From contig MPMO01000042.1 in assembly GCA_002238555.1 (NCBI GenBank), positions 1 to 44,498 of the forward strand: a stretch of DNA of 44,498 nt, given 5' to 3'. How positions within the stretch are numbered: position 1 is the first letter of the stretch; the number at the start of each line of letters is the position of its first letter. The notes under the pieces are model-generated. The model was not told the origin of the DNA and made no database searches. It saw nothing but the letters and a program-made list of their open reading frames with translations. Both the position numbers and the translations under genes were made by a program. This DNA is from Caldilineaceae bacterium bin34. Lineage in GTDB: Bacteria; Chloroflexota; Anaerolineae; Caldilineales; Caldilineaceae. Below are positions 8,901-17,239 of the stretch, one piece after another.

Positions 8901-9640
8901 CGCTCCTCGGTTGTGATTTCGTCAAGGTCGGATCCGGACGTGGCCGTGTGCAGCGCAAAACCCTGGAGATCGTCCGCGCCCAGTGCCGCGCAGACCGTCT
9001 TGAAGTAGTCGATCCAGTCGCCGCTGGGATTGTCGGGGTCCCGAAAATCGGCGTTCCAGGGAGCCATCGCCGCACACAGGATCAGGTCGTCCTCGTGGTC
9101 CGGCACCGATCTGATCGCGGCCCCGGCCTGTTTCAGGCACTCGGCATACTGTTCGGGGGTGATCGGCTGTGTGTGGGAGGTGGTTGCGGGAGTGCCCTGA
9201 CCCGTCAGTTGGGAGTATCGGCCGGGCAAGTACCGCGGCGGCAGCACCTCCAAGGTGCCTTCGGCATCGGAATGTGGGTCGGCCGCGGTCCCTGGCCATT
9301 GGCTGGACCGGTTGGGTTCGTCGCCCACAACCCAGATGTGGCATCCGCTGGTGCCCTGCACATATTCGCGGCAGCGGCTGGCAAAGGCTGGCAAGTGTTC
9401 CAGACCGGGCACCGTGCCGCTTGAGCCGGGCTCCCACTCAAGGCAACAGATGACAGCCGTGCCCGCGTCTGACAGGCCGGTCCAGTCATCGCTCTGGTAC
9501 ACGGTGGCATCGTTGAACAGGTTGCGCTGAAATACCGCCCAGCCGGGCGGGTGGCCCAAGGCGGTTTGGAGGCCGCCCGGGTCCTTGGGATCGGGCTCGA
9601 CCAGGCCCAACAGGTTGGGCCATCCGGGTGAACGGTTCAC
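5936..9640 (-). CDS. Multi-module N-acetylmuramoyl-L-alanine amidase-like protein
   Basis: This is a 1234-residue protein. Residues 1-330 look like a glycoside-hydrolase-type TIM barrel (phrases WVVGDEPN near residue 110 and FITEVSRLEPW near residue 290). A beta-sandwich-like segment follows (370-480), then an acidic, proline-rich linker (480-600). Three amidase_2/PGRP-like modules come next. The first, near 605-730, has HFLLTEPD in place of the usual YHFLV. The second, near 850-1010, has HYVVEPSGRILDTGRP and AIHIYLRG. The third, near 1075-1220, is canonical: VVHHSG, YHFVVQVDGT, AVCLAGTF, GHRDVDPFEEVCPG, with plausible zinc ligands His, His and Cys. The first two modules lack the HH and HRD...C ligands and are probably non-catalytic. 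No signal peptide is visible, so export is unexplained. It is translationally coupled to scpA. The C-terminal amidase call is strong; the other domains are read from pattern only. Confidence 0.82.
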   Translation of the reverse strand: MNRSPGWPNLLGLVEPDPKDPGGLQTALGHPPGWAVFQRNLFNDATVYQSDDWTGLSDAGTAVICCLEWEPGSSGTVPGLEHLPAFASRCREYVQGTSGCHIWVVGDEPNRSSQWPGTAADPHSDAEGTLEVLPPRYLPGRYSQLTGQGTPATTSHTQPITPEQYAECLKQAGAAIRSVPDHEDDLILCAAMAPWNADFRDPDNPSGDWIDYFKTVCAALGADDLQGFALHTATSGSDLDEITTEERLAFPFAGRRRGFRAYLDFIHAIPPRFHHLPVFITEVSRLEPWRNDDNGWTGTAMADIQSHNRTRIQNPIRCAALYTWNSKSPWTLRGKPLLAADIARSIAALEVRRYQDSLLPVAWTRVEVPARVEADRPLTVNLAFENAGTEPLVASGDAPVRISCMLGSTDPISGNCIVEVDRRFPLPSDINPGQGCEVSIELQAPEDATDITLFIGIVPAGFLWSATVVEDAIQIPLLQEPEEEVEPVKATAADSTGYGAGKPDAEPAAALEDTEEPTRDPEAKPVPTLEMTAAPETDIVPEDQEASEPEAFTDNGQEKPPDPVSECPEPEVREPPAVIDLSAFFHRPSESSAMRALADVTRVVFVESRFDGDPPINEVTDHFAKQGYKQVPLHFLLTEPDCAYQFHKAKHNPIPYAANLTSAVVLSLPKAQGDTHGWLSRFDELADTVFEVLATIFNGNPPPKLEVGVDTLDGDLGFKSGAGDHLEDICLLLSSRWADDVDSPVPLTFVPVALPLEGSPPIAREPDPDEAIPEMETEIPDTDTMPREHTGFAPVPEPDPSVETRQDTMPDPTDPDITETAAAGIEPVLTFDDDSGFVQLEQDSARWLNLRFSHLQATSVCLWVSGENGTLPLAQLRRIHNMAASEVYCHYVVEPSGRILDTGRPAAAREHLPPKFQDAIHIYLRGRGPHPQRDLEQLHACSGLLAELLHCPAIADRRQTIGGDLADVLLVGSSRWQHGPAWTDAVTATVSQVDVDRDPAAGSEHHPLEAQPHSANPLPSTGAEIDEPDRVPRAEPPASSVPGQGVGSIDAPSIVDRVGTIPKHPVLDFPKRRPSAIRQIVVHHSGFPSHVTPHAMAESLVLDQLATDGTEPGLPYHFVVQVDGTVEQIHDLSVACHSTQDGHDSIVAVCLAGTFSQGINPTPLQLEHAGHLIAWLLQTCYLSEADIAGHRDVDPFEEVCPGEEWSTGHNWGQTLRYHVSRHLSGNPADVVPVS

Positions 9641-9679
9641 TGAAGTCTGTCGGTTGGGTCTGTAGGCACCGCGAAAGCC

Positions 9680-10552
9680 TTAGGCAAATCCATTGTCCCT
9701 GTGGAAACCATGGTCGGCGCACACGCGGCTGATGTGGCCGATCAGCTGCGCATGCCGACGGCCGTTGGAGGCGATCACGCCATGGCGCAGGTGGTAGTCG
9801 GCTTGATTGTATCTGCGATCGCGGCCCCAGCAGTCGGTCACGGTGGCGCCTGCGGCTTGCAGAATGGCGTGAGGTGCGCAGACGTCCCACTCCTTGAGGC
9901 CAATGGATGCGTGGAACCAGCAGTCCGCCCGGCCTTCGGCCACCAGGCCCGCCTTGAGGCCGGCGCTGCCGATGCGCGTGCGCTCCGCGAAGCCCGCATC
10001 ATCGAGACAGGTTTCCATCAATGCGGTCAGATGGCTGCGCGACATCGCCGCCCGCATGCGGGACAGTTCATCCTGGTGGCCGGCCCGGGCCGGAAGCGTG
10101 CAGCCGTCCCGGTGGACCCAGGCACCCGTGCCCGGAATCCCGATGTACACCAAGCCCGAAGTCGGCTGCAAGACGATTCCCAGGCATGGTTTCCCATGGA
10201 TTGCCAACCCCACCATGATCACGAACTGCGGCAGTCCAATCACGAATTCCTGTGTGCCGTCGAGGGGATCAATGATCCACACCCGCTCCTTGCTCAACCG
10301 TTCGGCCGTGTCAAGTTCTTCTTCCGAAAGGATTCCATCGTCCGGAAAGGCACGCCTGAGGCTGGAGGTTATGAACGCGCTGCACTCCCGGTCCGCTGCG
10401 GTCACGGGTTCGTCGATGTTCTTGAACTCCACGTCCGTGTCCGCTCCAAAGTACCCGGATACTATTTCGCCGGCCGTTCCAAGAATCCCGAGAACGGCAT
10501 CGGCTTCGCGGTGCAGCCAGGCACCTTGTGGCATGGGATTGGCAATGGGCAT
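9680..10552 (-). CDS. Inositol monophosphatase family phosphatase (CysQ/HisN/SuhB type)
   Basis: This is a Li-sensitive, Mg-dependent phosphatase of the IMPase superfamily, 290 residues long. Metal-binding motifs are DEPVTAADRE near residue 45, ILSEEE near residue 75, WIIDPLDGTQEF near residue 93, and the C-terminal metal aspartate in KEWDVCAPHAIL near residue 222. The DGTQEF variant and overall length are closest to 3'(2'),5'-bisphosphate nucleotidase (CysQ)-like members. Histidinol phosphatases (HisN) share the fold and a his operon lies 13 kb away, so substrate cannot be fixed. A TATAAT box lies about 40 bases upstream. It is separated from the amidase gene by 39 bases. Confidence 0.85.
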   Translation of the reverse strand: MPIANPMPQGAWLHREADAVLGILGTAGEIVSGYFGADTDVEFKNIDEPVTAADRECSAFITSSLRRAFPDDGILSEEELDTAERLSKERVWIIDPLDGTQEFVIGLPQFVIMVGLAIHGKPCLGIVLQPTSGLVYIGIPGTGAWVHRDGCTLPARAGHQDELSRMRAAMSRSHLTALMETCLDDAGFAERTRIGSAGLKAGLVAEGRADCWFHASIGLKEWDVCAPHAILQAAGATVTDCWGRDRRYNQADYHLRHGVIASNGRRHAQLIGHISRVCADHGFHRDNGFA

Positions 10553-10593
10553 GGATAGGCAGGATTGGGGTGTGCCGGAACGGTGGTTGCCGC

Positions 10594-10599
10594 ATTATA
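10594..10599 (-). promoter_or_regulatory. Candidate -10 box for the IMPase-family gene
   Basis: A perfect TATAAT on the minus strand, 42 bases upstream of the ATG at 10552, lies in the 279-base divergent spacer shared with the plus-strand binding-protein gene. A -35 is not clear; TTGGTT lies 14 bases upstream, which is short. Nothing else was recognised in 10553-10831. Confidence 0.4.
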
Positions 10600-10831
10600 A
10601 GGTTGTGTTGTCCAACCAATGTTCACGGGGACGGTGGACGCTCGTCCAGAATGGCCCTGGGAAAATGTTGCTTCGGGAGCGGAGTATCCGTGACAGGATC
10701 GAAGCAGGCACGGGCCATGGCACGAGCGTCATTCTGTAGAATCCGGGCGACACAAGGACTTGGGCTTCGGCGGCTTGTTGTGCACCCCTTGGTGCCATGG
10801 CAATCCCCAAACCATATCGGAAACGTTACTC

Positions 10832-12175
10832 GTGACCCCAACTCGACTATCCGCAGCCACGGCGGTGAGCCGCCGTGCAGTGCTCAGGCTCCTGGGCACA
10901 GCCGGCATTGTGGCCTCGGTCGCAGCCTGCCGTCGGCCCGGTTTCCTCAGCCGGCCGGAACCCACGCCTGAAATCAAGGATCTCAACCTGCTGGTGGCCG
11001 ACGAGTACCTGTTCCTCCTTGAGTTCGAGACAATCGAGGGCCCTTGGTCCGAAGTCTATCCCCATTGGCCGCTTGTGGTGCATGAAAGCGACCTGGACGG
11101 ACTGTTCGAGCAGGCCAGCCAAGCTGCCGCGGAGGGATCGGGGGCATACGACGGCATTCTTCCCATTCCCATGCCCACGGAGACCCAGGCCTGGCTCGAC
11201 TTTGAACTGATCCAGCCTTGGGATGCCCACTTGGAAGAGGGCGGACTGCCCGGTGCGGACCGGCTCGTGGAAGGCCTGGACCTTCCGGTGCGGGAGGCCG
11301 CGCGGGCCCGTGGGCAACAAATGGGGCTGCCGATCAATGTCAGTTCGATCGCCTTGGCTTGGCTGAATTCACCGCTGGAGGCTGCAGGGGTGATCGATGC
11401 CCCGATTACCTGGGATGACACCATGCTGGCCGCCCAGGCGATCAAGCAGTCCTCGTCGCTGATTCCGTTCGACCGGGCCTTCAGTCCCCTGTCGGACCTG
11501 ATGGCCATGATTTGGAGTGGGGAGGAGAACCCCTACACTACCGACGACCACGTCAAGTGGGATGGGGAAGTGGCGCTCCTGGCGCTCACCTGGCTCCAGG
11601 ACATGGTCCTGTCGGACCTGATGCCGGAGAACGAAAGGGGCTTCGGCATGTGGATGCGGGGCCGAACCGCCATCATGACATCGGTGGATCTGCACGGCGC
11701 GGTGGCCAATACGTTCCAAGGGGCGGGCAATGCGGATTTCGCCACCACCGGCTCCAACATGCGGCTGGAACGGGACTCGGCCAAGGCGGGCACGCCGTTC
11801 TGGTCGAACTGCATGGGCCTGGCGCGCGGGGCCCGAAATATCGAGGGCGCGGCCGCCTTTGGGATTTGGTGGCTGGGTCCCGACAACATCGCCCTGCAAC
11901 GACGGATCGCGGATGTCGCTCCCAAGCCGGCCTATCGCTATGTCTACGAACACGACCTGATGGCCGACGCGAAGTACGATTGGCAGCGCGCCGCCATGGA
12001 CACGGTGCGCGCATCGGTGCCGCTGCGTCCCAGCACAACGTTTGCCCAGGAATTGGCGGTCGTCAGCAGTTGGATGGAGGAGGCGCTGGATCCGGCCGGT
12101 TACGTACCCGCCCAGGATGCCTTGGCCACAGCGGCGCGGGAGGTGCGCGCCGTGCGCGGCGGCACCGGGGGCTGA
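10832..12175 (+). CDS. ABC-transporter-type extracellular substrate-binding lipoprotein
   Basis: This is a 447-residue secreted solute-binding protein of the family that binds sugars or similar solutes (SBP_bac_1/8-like). The N-terminus has a twin-arginine motif SRRAVLRLLG, a hydrophobic stretch and a lipobox VAAC, so it is predicted to be exported by Tat and lipid-anchored. The body shows typical features: LGLPINVSSIALAWLNSPL-like positions near residues 150-180, VIDAPITWDDTMLAAQAIK, and RTAIMTSVDLHGAV near residue 290. The frame opens at 10760, but the GTG at 10832 places the signal peptide correctly at the N-terminus. No permease or ATPase gene is next to it, so it is an orphan binding protein. 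Its ligand cannot be predicted. It precedes an S9 peptidase by 45 bases, possibly in one operon. Confidence 0.8.
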   Translation: MTPTRLSAATAVSRRAVLRLLGTAGIVASVAACRRPGFLSRPEPTPEIKDLNLLVADEYLFLLEFETIEGPWSEVYPHWPLVVHESDLDGLFEQASQAAAEGSGAYDGILPIPMPTETQAWLDFELIQPWDAHLEEGGLPGADRLVEGLDLPVREAARARGQQMGLPINVSSIALAWLNSPLEAAGVIDAPITWDDTMLAAQAIKQSSSLIPFDRAFSPLSDLMAMIWSGEENPYTTDDHVKWDGEVALLALTWLQDMVLSDLMPENERGFGMWMRGRTAIMTSVDLHGAVANTFQGAGNADFATTGSNMRLERDSAKAGTPFWSNCMGLARGARNIEGAAAFGIWWLGPDNIALQRRIADVAPKPAYRYVYEHDLMADAKYDWQRAAMDTVRASVPLRPSTTFAQELAVVSSWMEEALDPAGYVPAQDALATAAREVRAVRGGTGG

Positions 12176-12220
12176 ACCGCGGATGAATCTTGTCCGCAGC
12201 ACCAATTAAACGGGGGATTT

Positions 12221-14161
12221 ATGCCCAAACAAGCACCATGCGGATCCTGGCAGTCCTCGATCACGGTGGAACTGCTGACCTCGAAGTCCATATCGATTTA
12301 CGACCCCAAGCTGGTGGACGACGACGTCTACTGGGTGGAGATGCGGCCTGGCAACGAGGGGCGCTATGCCCTGGTGCGCCAAACCATCGGGCAAAGGCCG
12401 CGCGACCTGGTGTCGGGGCAGTACAGCGTGCGCACCAAGGTGCACGAGTACGGTGGCAACCCCTACGGGGTGCTGGATGGCAAGGTGCTGTTCAGCAACT
12501 TTGCCGACGACTGCCTGTACACCTGGAGTGCATCGGGCCGGCGGCGCGTTGAACAGTTCCTGCCGCCGAATCAGTGCCGCTACGCGGATTTCGCGGTGAA
12601 CCGGTCCGGCGGGCGTGTGTACGCGGTCCGCGAGGACCACTCCGTGCCCAACCAGGAGTGCGCCAACACGCTGGTGATGGTGGACACGGAAGCGCGCGGC
12701 TCGGAGGTCGTCATGGCCCAGGGCCACGACTTCTATTCCTCCCCCGTCCTCAGCCGGGATGGAACCAAGCTGGCCTGGCTGGCCTGGAACCATCCGGACA
12801 TGCCGTGGGACGAAACCGAGCTGTGGATGACGGAACTGGACGAGTTCGGTGAGGCGGTAAATCCGGAACTGGTGTGGGCCGAATCCGGTGTGTCCATCTT
12901 CCAGCCGGCCTGGTCTCCCGACAACGAACTGTTTTGCGTGGCGGACCCGGACGGCTGGTGGAACCTGTACCGCATGGATGCCGAGGCTCCGGCCAACGTG
13001 TGTCCGATGGAAGCCGAGTTCGGGGCTCCGCAGTGGGTGTTTGGCCTGTCGAAGTACGCGTTCATCGACCGGACGCACATTCTGTGCACCTGGTTGGGTG
13101 CTTCGGGCGGCAACTTGGGGATTCTGGACCTTGACACCGGGGACTTGGACCTTGTCGATACCCCTTACTCGTCGTTCTCCTACCTGTCGGCCAACGACCG
13201 GCATGCTCTGTTCCTGGCGGCCAGCCCCACTCGTTTCACCACGTTGGCGCTGTTGGACCTTGCCAGCCGCGAGGTGCGGGAGCTCAGGACGTCGAACGAG
13301 GTCGACGTGGACCCCGCGTACTACTCGATGCCCCAGGCCGTCGAGTTTGAAACGGAGGGCGGCGTTACGGCCCATGCCTGGTACTACCCGCCGGCTAATC
13401 CCGAATACGCAGTGCCCGAAGGCGAACTGCCGCCGCTCAGGGTCAAGAGCCATGGCGGTCCCACCTCCCAGACCGGCAACAACCTGGATCTGCAGATCCA
13501 GTACTGGACCAGCCGCGGCTTCGCGGTGGTGGATGTCAACTATGGCGGCAGCACCGGCTACGGGACGGCCTATCGTCGCCGGTTGAACGGGACCTGGGGG
13601 CTGGTAGATGTCCAGGACTGCGGCAATGCAGCCACGCACTTGGTGGAGCAGGGACTGGCTGATGGAGAGCGGTTGTCGATTTCCGGCGGCAGTGCGGGCG
13701 GCTTCACCACGTTAGCCTGTTTGGCCTTTACCGACCGGTTCCACGTGGGGATCAGCTACTTCGGGGTCAGCGACCTCGGTGCACTGGCCCGGGAGACCCA
13801 CAAGTTTGAGTCCCGGTATCTCGATTCGCTGGTGGGCAAGTATCCGGATGAGGCGCACATCTACGAGGAGCGGTCGCCCCTGACCGGGGCCGAAGGCATC
13901 ACCTGCCCCGTGCTCTTCCTGCAAGGGGACGAGGACAAGATCGTGCTGCCCAACCAGGCCGAGATGATGGTCGATGCCTTGCGGGCCCGGGGGGTGCCGG
14001 TGGCCTATCTGCTGTTTGCAGGCGAGCAGCACGGATTCCGCAAGGCCGAGAACATTGTCCGGTCCCTGCAGGCCGAGACCAGTTTCCTGGCGCGGTTCTT
14101 CGGCTACGAACCGGCGGAGAAGCTTCCGGACCTGGACATCGACATGGGCTCTGGCGGCTGA
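12221..14161 (+). CDS. S9 family prolyl-oligopeptidase-type serine peptidase
   Basis: This cytoplasmic peptidase has 646 residues. Residues 1-380 form a beta-propeller-like region (repeated DLVSGQYSVRTKVHEYGG, VLSRDGTKLAWLAWNHP, FQPAWSPDNELF blades). Residues 390-646 form an alpha/beta hydrolase. The nucleophile serine is in ISGGSAGGF near residue 490, the acid in QGDEDKIVLP near residue 570 and the histidine in EQHGF near residue 604. It is close to the acylaminoacyl-peptidase/dipeptidyl-aminopeptidase subgroup. GGGGGATTT immediately before the ATG is a strong ribosome binding site. The last codons (IDMGSGG) and stop lie inside a sequence that reappears in diverged form at 17240, beyond the McrBC cassette. 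Confidence 0.9.
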   Translation: MPKQAPCGSWQSSITVELLTSKSISIYDPKLVDDDVYWVEMRPGNEGRYALVRQTIGQRPRDLVSGQYSVRTKVHEYGGNPYGVLDGKVLFSNFADDCLYTWSASGRRRVEQFLPPNQCRYADFAVNRSGGRVYAVREDHSVPNQECANTLVMVDTEARGSEVVMAQGHDFYSSPVLSRDGTKLAWLAWNHPDMPWDETELWMTELDEFGEAVNPELVWAESGVSIFQPAWSPDNELFCVADPDGWWNLYRMDAEAPANVCPMEAEFGAPQWVFGLSKYAFIDRTHILCTWLGASGGNLGILDLDTGDLDLVDTPYSSFSYLSANDRHALFLAASPTRFTTLALLDLASREVRELRTSNEVDVDPAYYSMPQAVEFETEGGVTAHAWYYPPANPEYAVPEGELPPLRVKSHGGPTSQTGNNLDLQIQYWTSRGFAVVDVNYGGSTGYGTAYRRRLNGTWGLVDVQDCGNAATHLVEQGLADGERLSISGGSAGGFTTLACLAFTDRFHVGISYFGVSDLGALARETHKFESRYLDSLVGKYPDEAHIYEERSPLTGAEGITCPVLFLQGDEDKIVLPNQAEMMVDALRARGVPVAYLLFAGEQHGFRKAENIVRSLQAETSFLARFFGYEPAEKLPDLDIDMGSGG

Positions 14162-14308
14162 CTCTTTCGGTCCCGCTTCCAACCGCGAATCGACATCCGA
14201 ACTCCGGACTCGGCCAGTTGAGGTGCGCTTGCGGCTGCAGAACGAAACCGATTACCCGGGTCGGCCCGAACAGAGAGTTCGGGGTGGGACCAGAACCCCG
14301 CCTTCAGG
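14138..14308 (+). repeat. Left copy of a diverged direct repeat flanking mcrBC
   Basis: This block aligns with 17240-17411 in the same orientation. Shared landmarks in order are ATCGACATGGG, GGCGGCTGAC, CGACATCCGAA, GGACT(C/T)GGCC(A/G)GTTG, a GGCTGC/GAAC block, CAGAG(A/T)GTTCG and a CCAGA-CCCC end. Small gaps are needed. The copy starts within the last codons of the S9 peptidase gene and runs into the spacer before mcrB. The minus-strand translation of both copies shows the same pattern SVR..PG....SAA.SA.QLA. No terminal inverted repeat was identified. The stretch 14162-14360 holds no gene. Confidence 0.6.
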
Positions 14309-14360
14309 TTTGCGGATGCCAATCGCCGAAGGCGACTACATTCACGACTAAGAAATTCGC

Positions 14361-15794
14361 ATGGACAAAATTGAAAACGGAGAATCCCAAGACGGAATGC
14401 TGTCTTCGGGAAGCGCTGAGCAATGGTATCAGGAGAGATTCGGGTCGGCTCGGGTGTGGGCGCTCGCGGCGGGTCCGGGCGCGCAGCACTGGGATGAGTT
14501 CCGGGAAAAGGGAATCATCGCGATCGGGTGGGACGAACTCGGAGATCTTCGAGCGTTCGATGACAGACAGGACATCCACGAACGAATCCGTGAAGTCTTC
14601 GACAATCCAAATCCGGTCATGGCCTCGCTTGCTTGCCACCAGTTCGTCCGCGGAATGCAACCTGGAGACTATGTGTTGGCCAAGAAGGGAGGCAGGTTGC
14701 TGCTGGGTTACGGGGTGATCGAATCCGATTACAGTTATGACCATAGCCGTCCAACCATGCGACACGTACGTCAGGTCAGGTGGGAACAGACTGGGCAGTG
14801 GCGGCTCCCCAAGGAGCGTGGTATCGCCATCAAAACCCTCACCAATTTCAGCGACTATAAACAGTGGCTCCGGTTTGCTTTCCAGAAGGTTATGGACCCA
14901 AGTCCCCCTGGCCCAGCACCTAAGCCGTACACTCGGGAGGAGGCTCTGAAGGAACTCTTTTTTTCTGGCGACGAGTTCGATCACATCATTGGTGCTCTGA
15001 TACGCAAGAAGAATGTCGTCCTCGAAGGGCCTCCCGGGGTCGGAAAGACCTTCGTTGCCAAGCGCCTAGCCTATCGGATGATCGGGTACAAGGACCCCGA
15101 AAAGGTGTGCATGGTCCAGTTCCACCAGAGCTATGCCTACGAGGACTTCATCCAAGGGTATCGTCCGAGCGAAGAAGGATTTGAGCGACGTGACGGGGTG
15201 TTCCTGTCGTTTTGCCGCGAGGCGGCGGCCAACGCCGCCCAACGCTACGTGTTCATTATCGATGAGGTGAACCGCGGGAATCTCAGCAAGATCTTCGGTG
15301 AGCTGATGATGCTCATCGAGGCTGACAAGCGGGATCCGGAATACGCAGTTCCGCTAACCTATGCGCCCGAAACCGAGCCTTTCCATGTTCCGGCGAATCT
15401 CTACCTCATCGGCATGATGAACACGGCCGATCGGTCGCTGGCGATGGTGGACTACGCGCTTCGACGGCGATTCTCGTTCCATCGCCTTAAGCCGGCCTTC
15501 GGAACCGACCAGTTCAGAAATCACCTCAACGATAGGAGTGTGGACGAGGCTCTTGTTGACAGGATCGTGGACCGATTCTCGGCCCTGAATGAGAGGATTC
15601 GGGAGGACCACAGGAATCTCGGTCCCGGCTTCGAGATCGGGCACAGCTTTTTCTGTCCGGGCGATGATGATGAGGGACTCGACGAGTCTTGGTACGAAGC
15701 GGTTGTCCGGCAGGAAATTGAACCTCTACTGCGGGAATATTGGTTTGACCGTGCCGAGCACGTGGATGGGGAGATTCGGAAATTGCTGGCGTGA
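14361..15794 (+). CDS. mcrB: McrB-like AAA+ GTPase of a type IV restriction system
   Basis: This is the motor subunit of a McrBC-type modification-dependent restriction system. The N-terminal 180 residues carry an EVE/PUA-like DNA-reading domain (RVWALAAGPG near residue 30, GIIAIGWDELGDL near residue 51, GDYVLAKKGGRLLLGYGVI near residue 103). The AAA+ motor follows: Walker A GPPGVGKT at about 223, QFHQSYAYEDFIQG near residue 252, Walker B FIIDEVNRGN at about 298, and sensor region GMMNTADRSLAMVDYALRRRF near residue 355. These are all McrB signatures. The length of 477 residues is normal. mcrC overlaps by four bases (GTGA), so the two are coupled. No clear Shine-Dalgarno sequence precedes the ATG. 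Modified bases recognised by the EVE-like domain cannot be inferred. Confidence 0.94.
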   Translation: MDKIENGESQDGMLSSGSAEQWYQERFGSARVWALAAGPGAQHWDEFREKGIIAIGWDELGDLRAFDDRQDIHERIREVFDNPNPVMASLACHQFVRGMQPGDYVLAKKGGRLLLGYGVIESDYSYDHSRPTMRHVRQVRWEQTGQWRLPKERGIAIKTLTNFSDYKQWLRFAFQKVMDPSPPGPAPKPYTREEALKELFFSGDEFDHIIGALIRKKNVVLEGPPGVGKTFVAKRLAYRMIGYKDPEKVCMVQFHQSYAYEDFIQGYRPSEEGFERRDGVFLSFCREAAANAAQRYVFIIDEVNRGNLSKIFGELMMLIEADKRDPEYAVPLTYAPETEPFHVPANLYLIGMMNTADRSLAMVDYALRRRFSFHRLKPAFGTDQFRNHLNDRSVDEALVDRIVDRFSALNERIREDHRNLGPGFEIGHSFFCPGDDDEGLDESWYEAVVRQEIEPLLREYWFDRAEHVDGEIRKLLA

Positions 15795-16855
15795 AAGTTC
15801 CTGTTAGGAACATCTACTATCTCCTCTGCTACGCCTGGGACCACATCGGAGAAGGGGAGACGGTCGATGTGGGATCCGATGAGTTCGGCGGGTTGGTTGA
15901 CCTGTTTGCCAAAGTTCTGAACGAAGGTGTCGCACGGCTCGTCTCCCGCGGGCTCGATCGCGACTATCTCACCGCCCACCAGGACATCCGGGGCCTCAAG
16001 GGCAAGCTCGATCTCGCGACCACGATGAAACGGAACCTGCTGCTGAACGGCAAGACGCACTGTGCCTTTGACGAATTGAGCTACGACGTGCCTCAGAACC
16101 GAATTCTCAAGGCGACTCTGCACAGTCTGACTCTGGTTGCCGGCCTGGATCCGGACGAAAGACGCCGGACCGAATACCTGTACCGGAAGCTGGACGCGGT
16201 CTCCGATGTCCGCCTGACCGCGAGCCTGTTTCGCACCGTCCGGATCCACCGCAACAACCGGTTCTACAGCTTTCTCCTGCACCTCTGCCGCATCATCCAC
16301 GAGAATCTCCTGGTGAATGAAGAGGAAGGAACGGCGCAGTTCCGCGACTTCCGCGAGGACGACCTCCAGATGGGTCTGGTGTTCCAGCAGTTTGTGAAGA
16401 CATTCTGCGAACGGGAGACGGCCTACAGGGTAAGCGCACCCCGGATCGACTGGTTCGGAGCGGAGGGAAGCGAGACGGACCTCCGGCATCTTTCGGGCAT
16501 GCAGACAGACATCATGCTGCAGTCGCCCGAACGCACGATCATCGTCGATACCAAGTTCTACAAGAATCCCCTGAACACGCGGTTCGATGGAGAGAGGGTG
16601 CACTCGAACCACCTCTACCAGATCTTCGCCTACGTGACGAACTGGGCTGCAGCTGTCCCTTCACACGATCCTGAACCGGAGGGATGGCTCCTGTATGCGG
16701 CGGTTGATGGCAATTTCGACTACCGTTTTGAGCTTGTGCGGCGGCGGATCCGGGCGTGTTCTATCGATCTGTCGCAGGAGTGGAGAGAGATTGAGACGGA
16801 TCTTCGGGAGTTGGTGGATGGGGGGAGAATAGAATCGGAGAGAGGCGCTACTTGA
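15791..16855 (+). CDS. mcrC: McrC-like endonuclease subunit
   Basis: McrC supplies the nuclease of the McrBC complex and stimulates McrB GTP hydrolysis. The 354-residue protein opens KVPVRNIYYLLCYAWD, the diagnostic N-terminus of the McrC family. It has a basic central region, and a PD-(D/E)XK core is visible near residues 235-258: MQTDIMLQSP then IIVDTKFYK, giving the D...DxK catalytic set. The start is a GTG inside the mcrB stop (GTGA). The gene ends 635 bases before the next one, and the second repeat copy lies in that gap. An intact catalytic core and a coupled McrB partner suggest a functional system. Confidence 0.93.
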   Translation: MKVPVRNIYYLLCYAWDHIGEGETVDVGSDEFGGLVDLFAKVLNEGVARLVSRGLDRDYLTAHQDIRGLKGKLDLATTMKRNLLLNGKTHCAFDELSYDVPQNRILKATLHSLTLVAGLDPDERRRTEYLYRKLDAVSDVRLTASLFRTVRIHRNNRFYSFLLHLCRIIHENLLVNEEEGTAQFRDFREDDLQMGLVFQQFVKTFCERETAYRVSAPRIDWFGAEGSETDLRHLSGMQTDIMLQSPERTIIVDTKFYKNPLNTRFDGERVHSNHLYQIFAYVTNWAAAVPSHDPEPEGWLLYAAVDGNFDYRFELVRRRIRACSIDLSQEWREIETDLRELVDGGRIESERGAT

Positions 16856-17239
16856 AGGGAGCTGTGAGGCCAGATCACCGATGGCTCAGCCTCGGCGCGG
16901 AACTTCTTGGTGCAGCCAGGCGGCATCCCCAGCGTTTTCCCGTGACCCCGTGCTGAGAATCGATTCAGGATGCTTGGATCGGCATCAGTTTTCCGCCATT
17001 GCGTTTACTCCAACCCCTCCAACAAACCCTCGCGGGAAGGCAACAAGGGCCGAGTCCAGGGGGGCGGCGACCGGTGGTACCGGGCACTCCTTCCCGAACG
17101 CGGGTCTTTCGGAGGCAAGGAGCGGAGCCCCTCGCCAGTCCCCAACGTATTACCTGAGAGATGCTGGTTTGGACACGTTTGGTGCTCCGAGCCAGCCGTG
17201 TTCGGCGGCGGCAGCACCGCCCCGGAGACAGGGGTGGAA
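16856..17239. other. Spacer after mcrC without a supported gene
   Basis: Several overlapping open frames on both strands are arginine-, serine- and proline-rich and look like GC-driven noise. One plus-strand frame ends EIDMGSRGG at the start of the right repeat copy, echoing the IDMGSGG end of the S9 peptidase, which hints that a fragment of gene 3' end was carried with the repeat. No RNA gene was seen. Confidence 0.4.
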
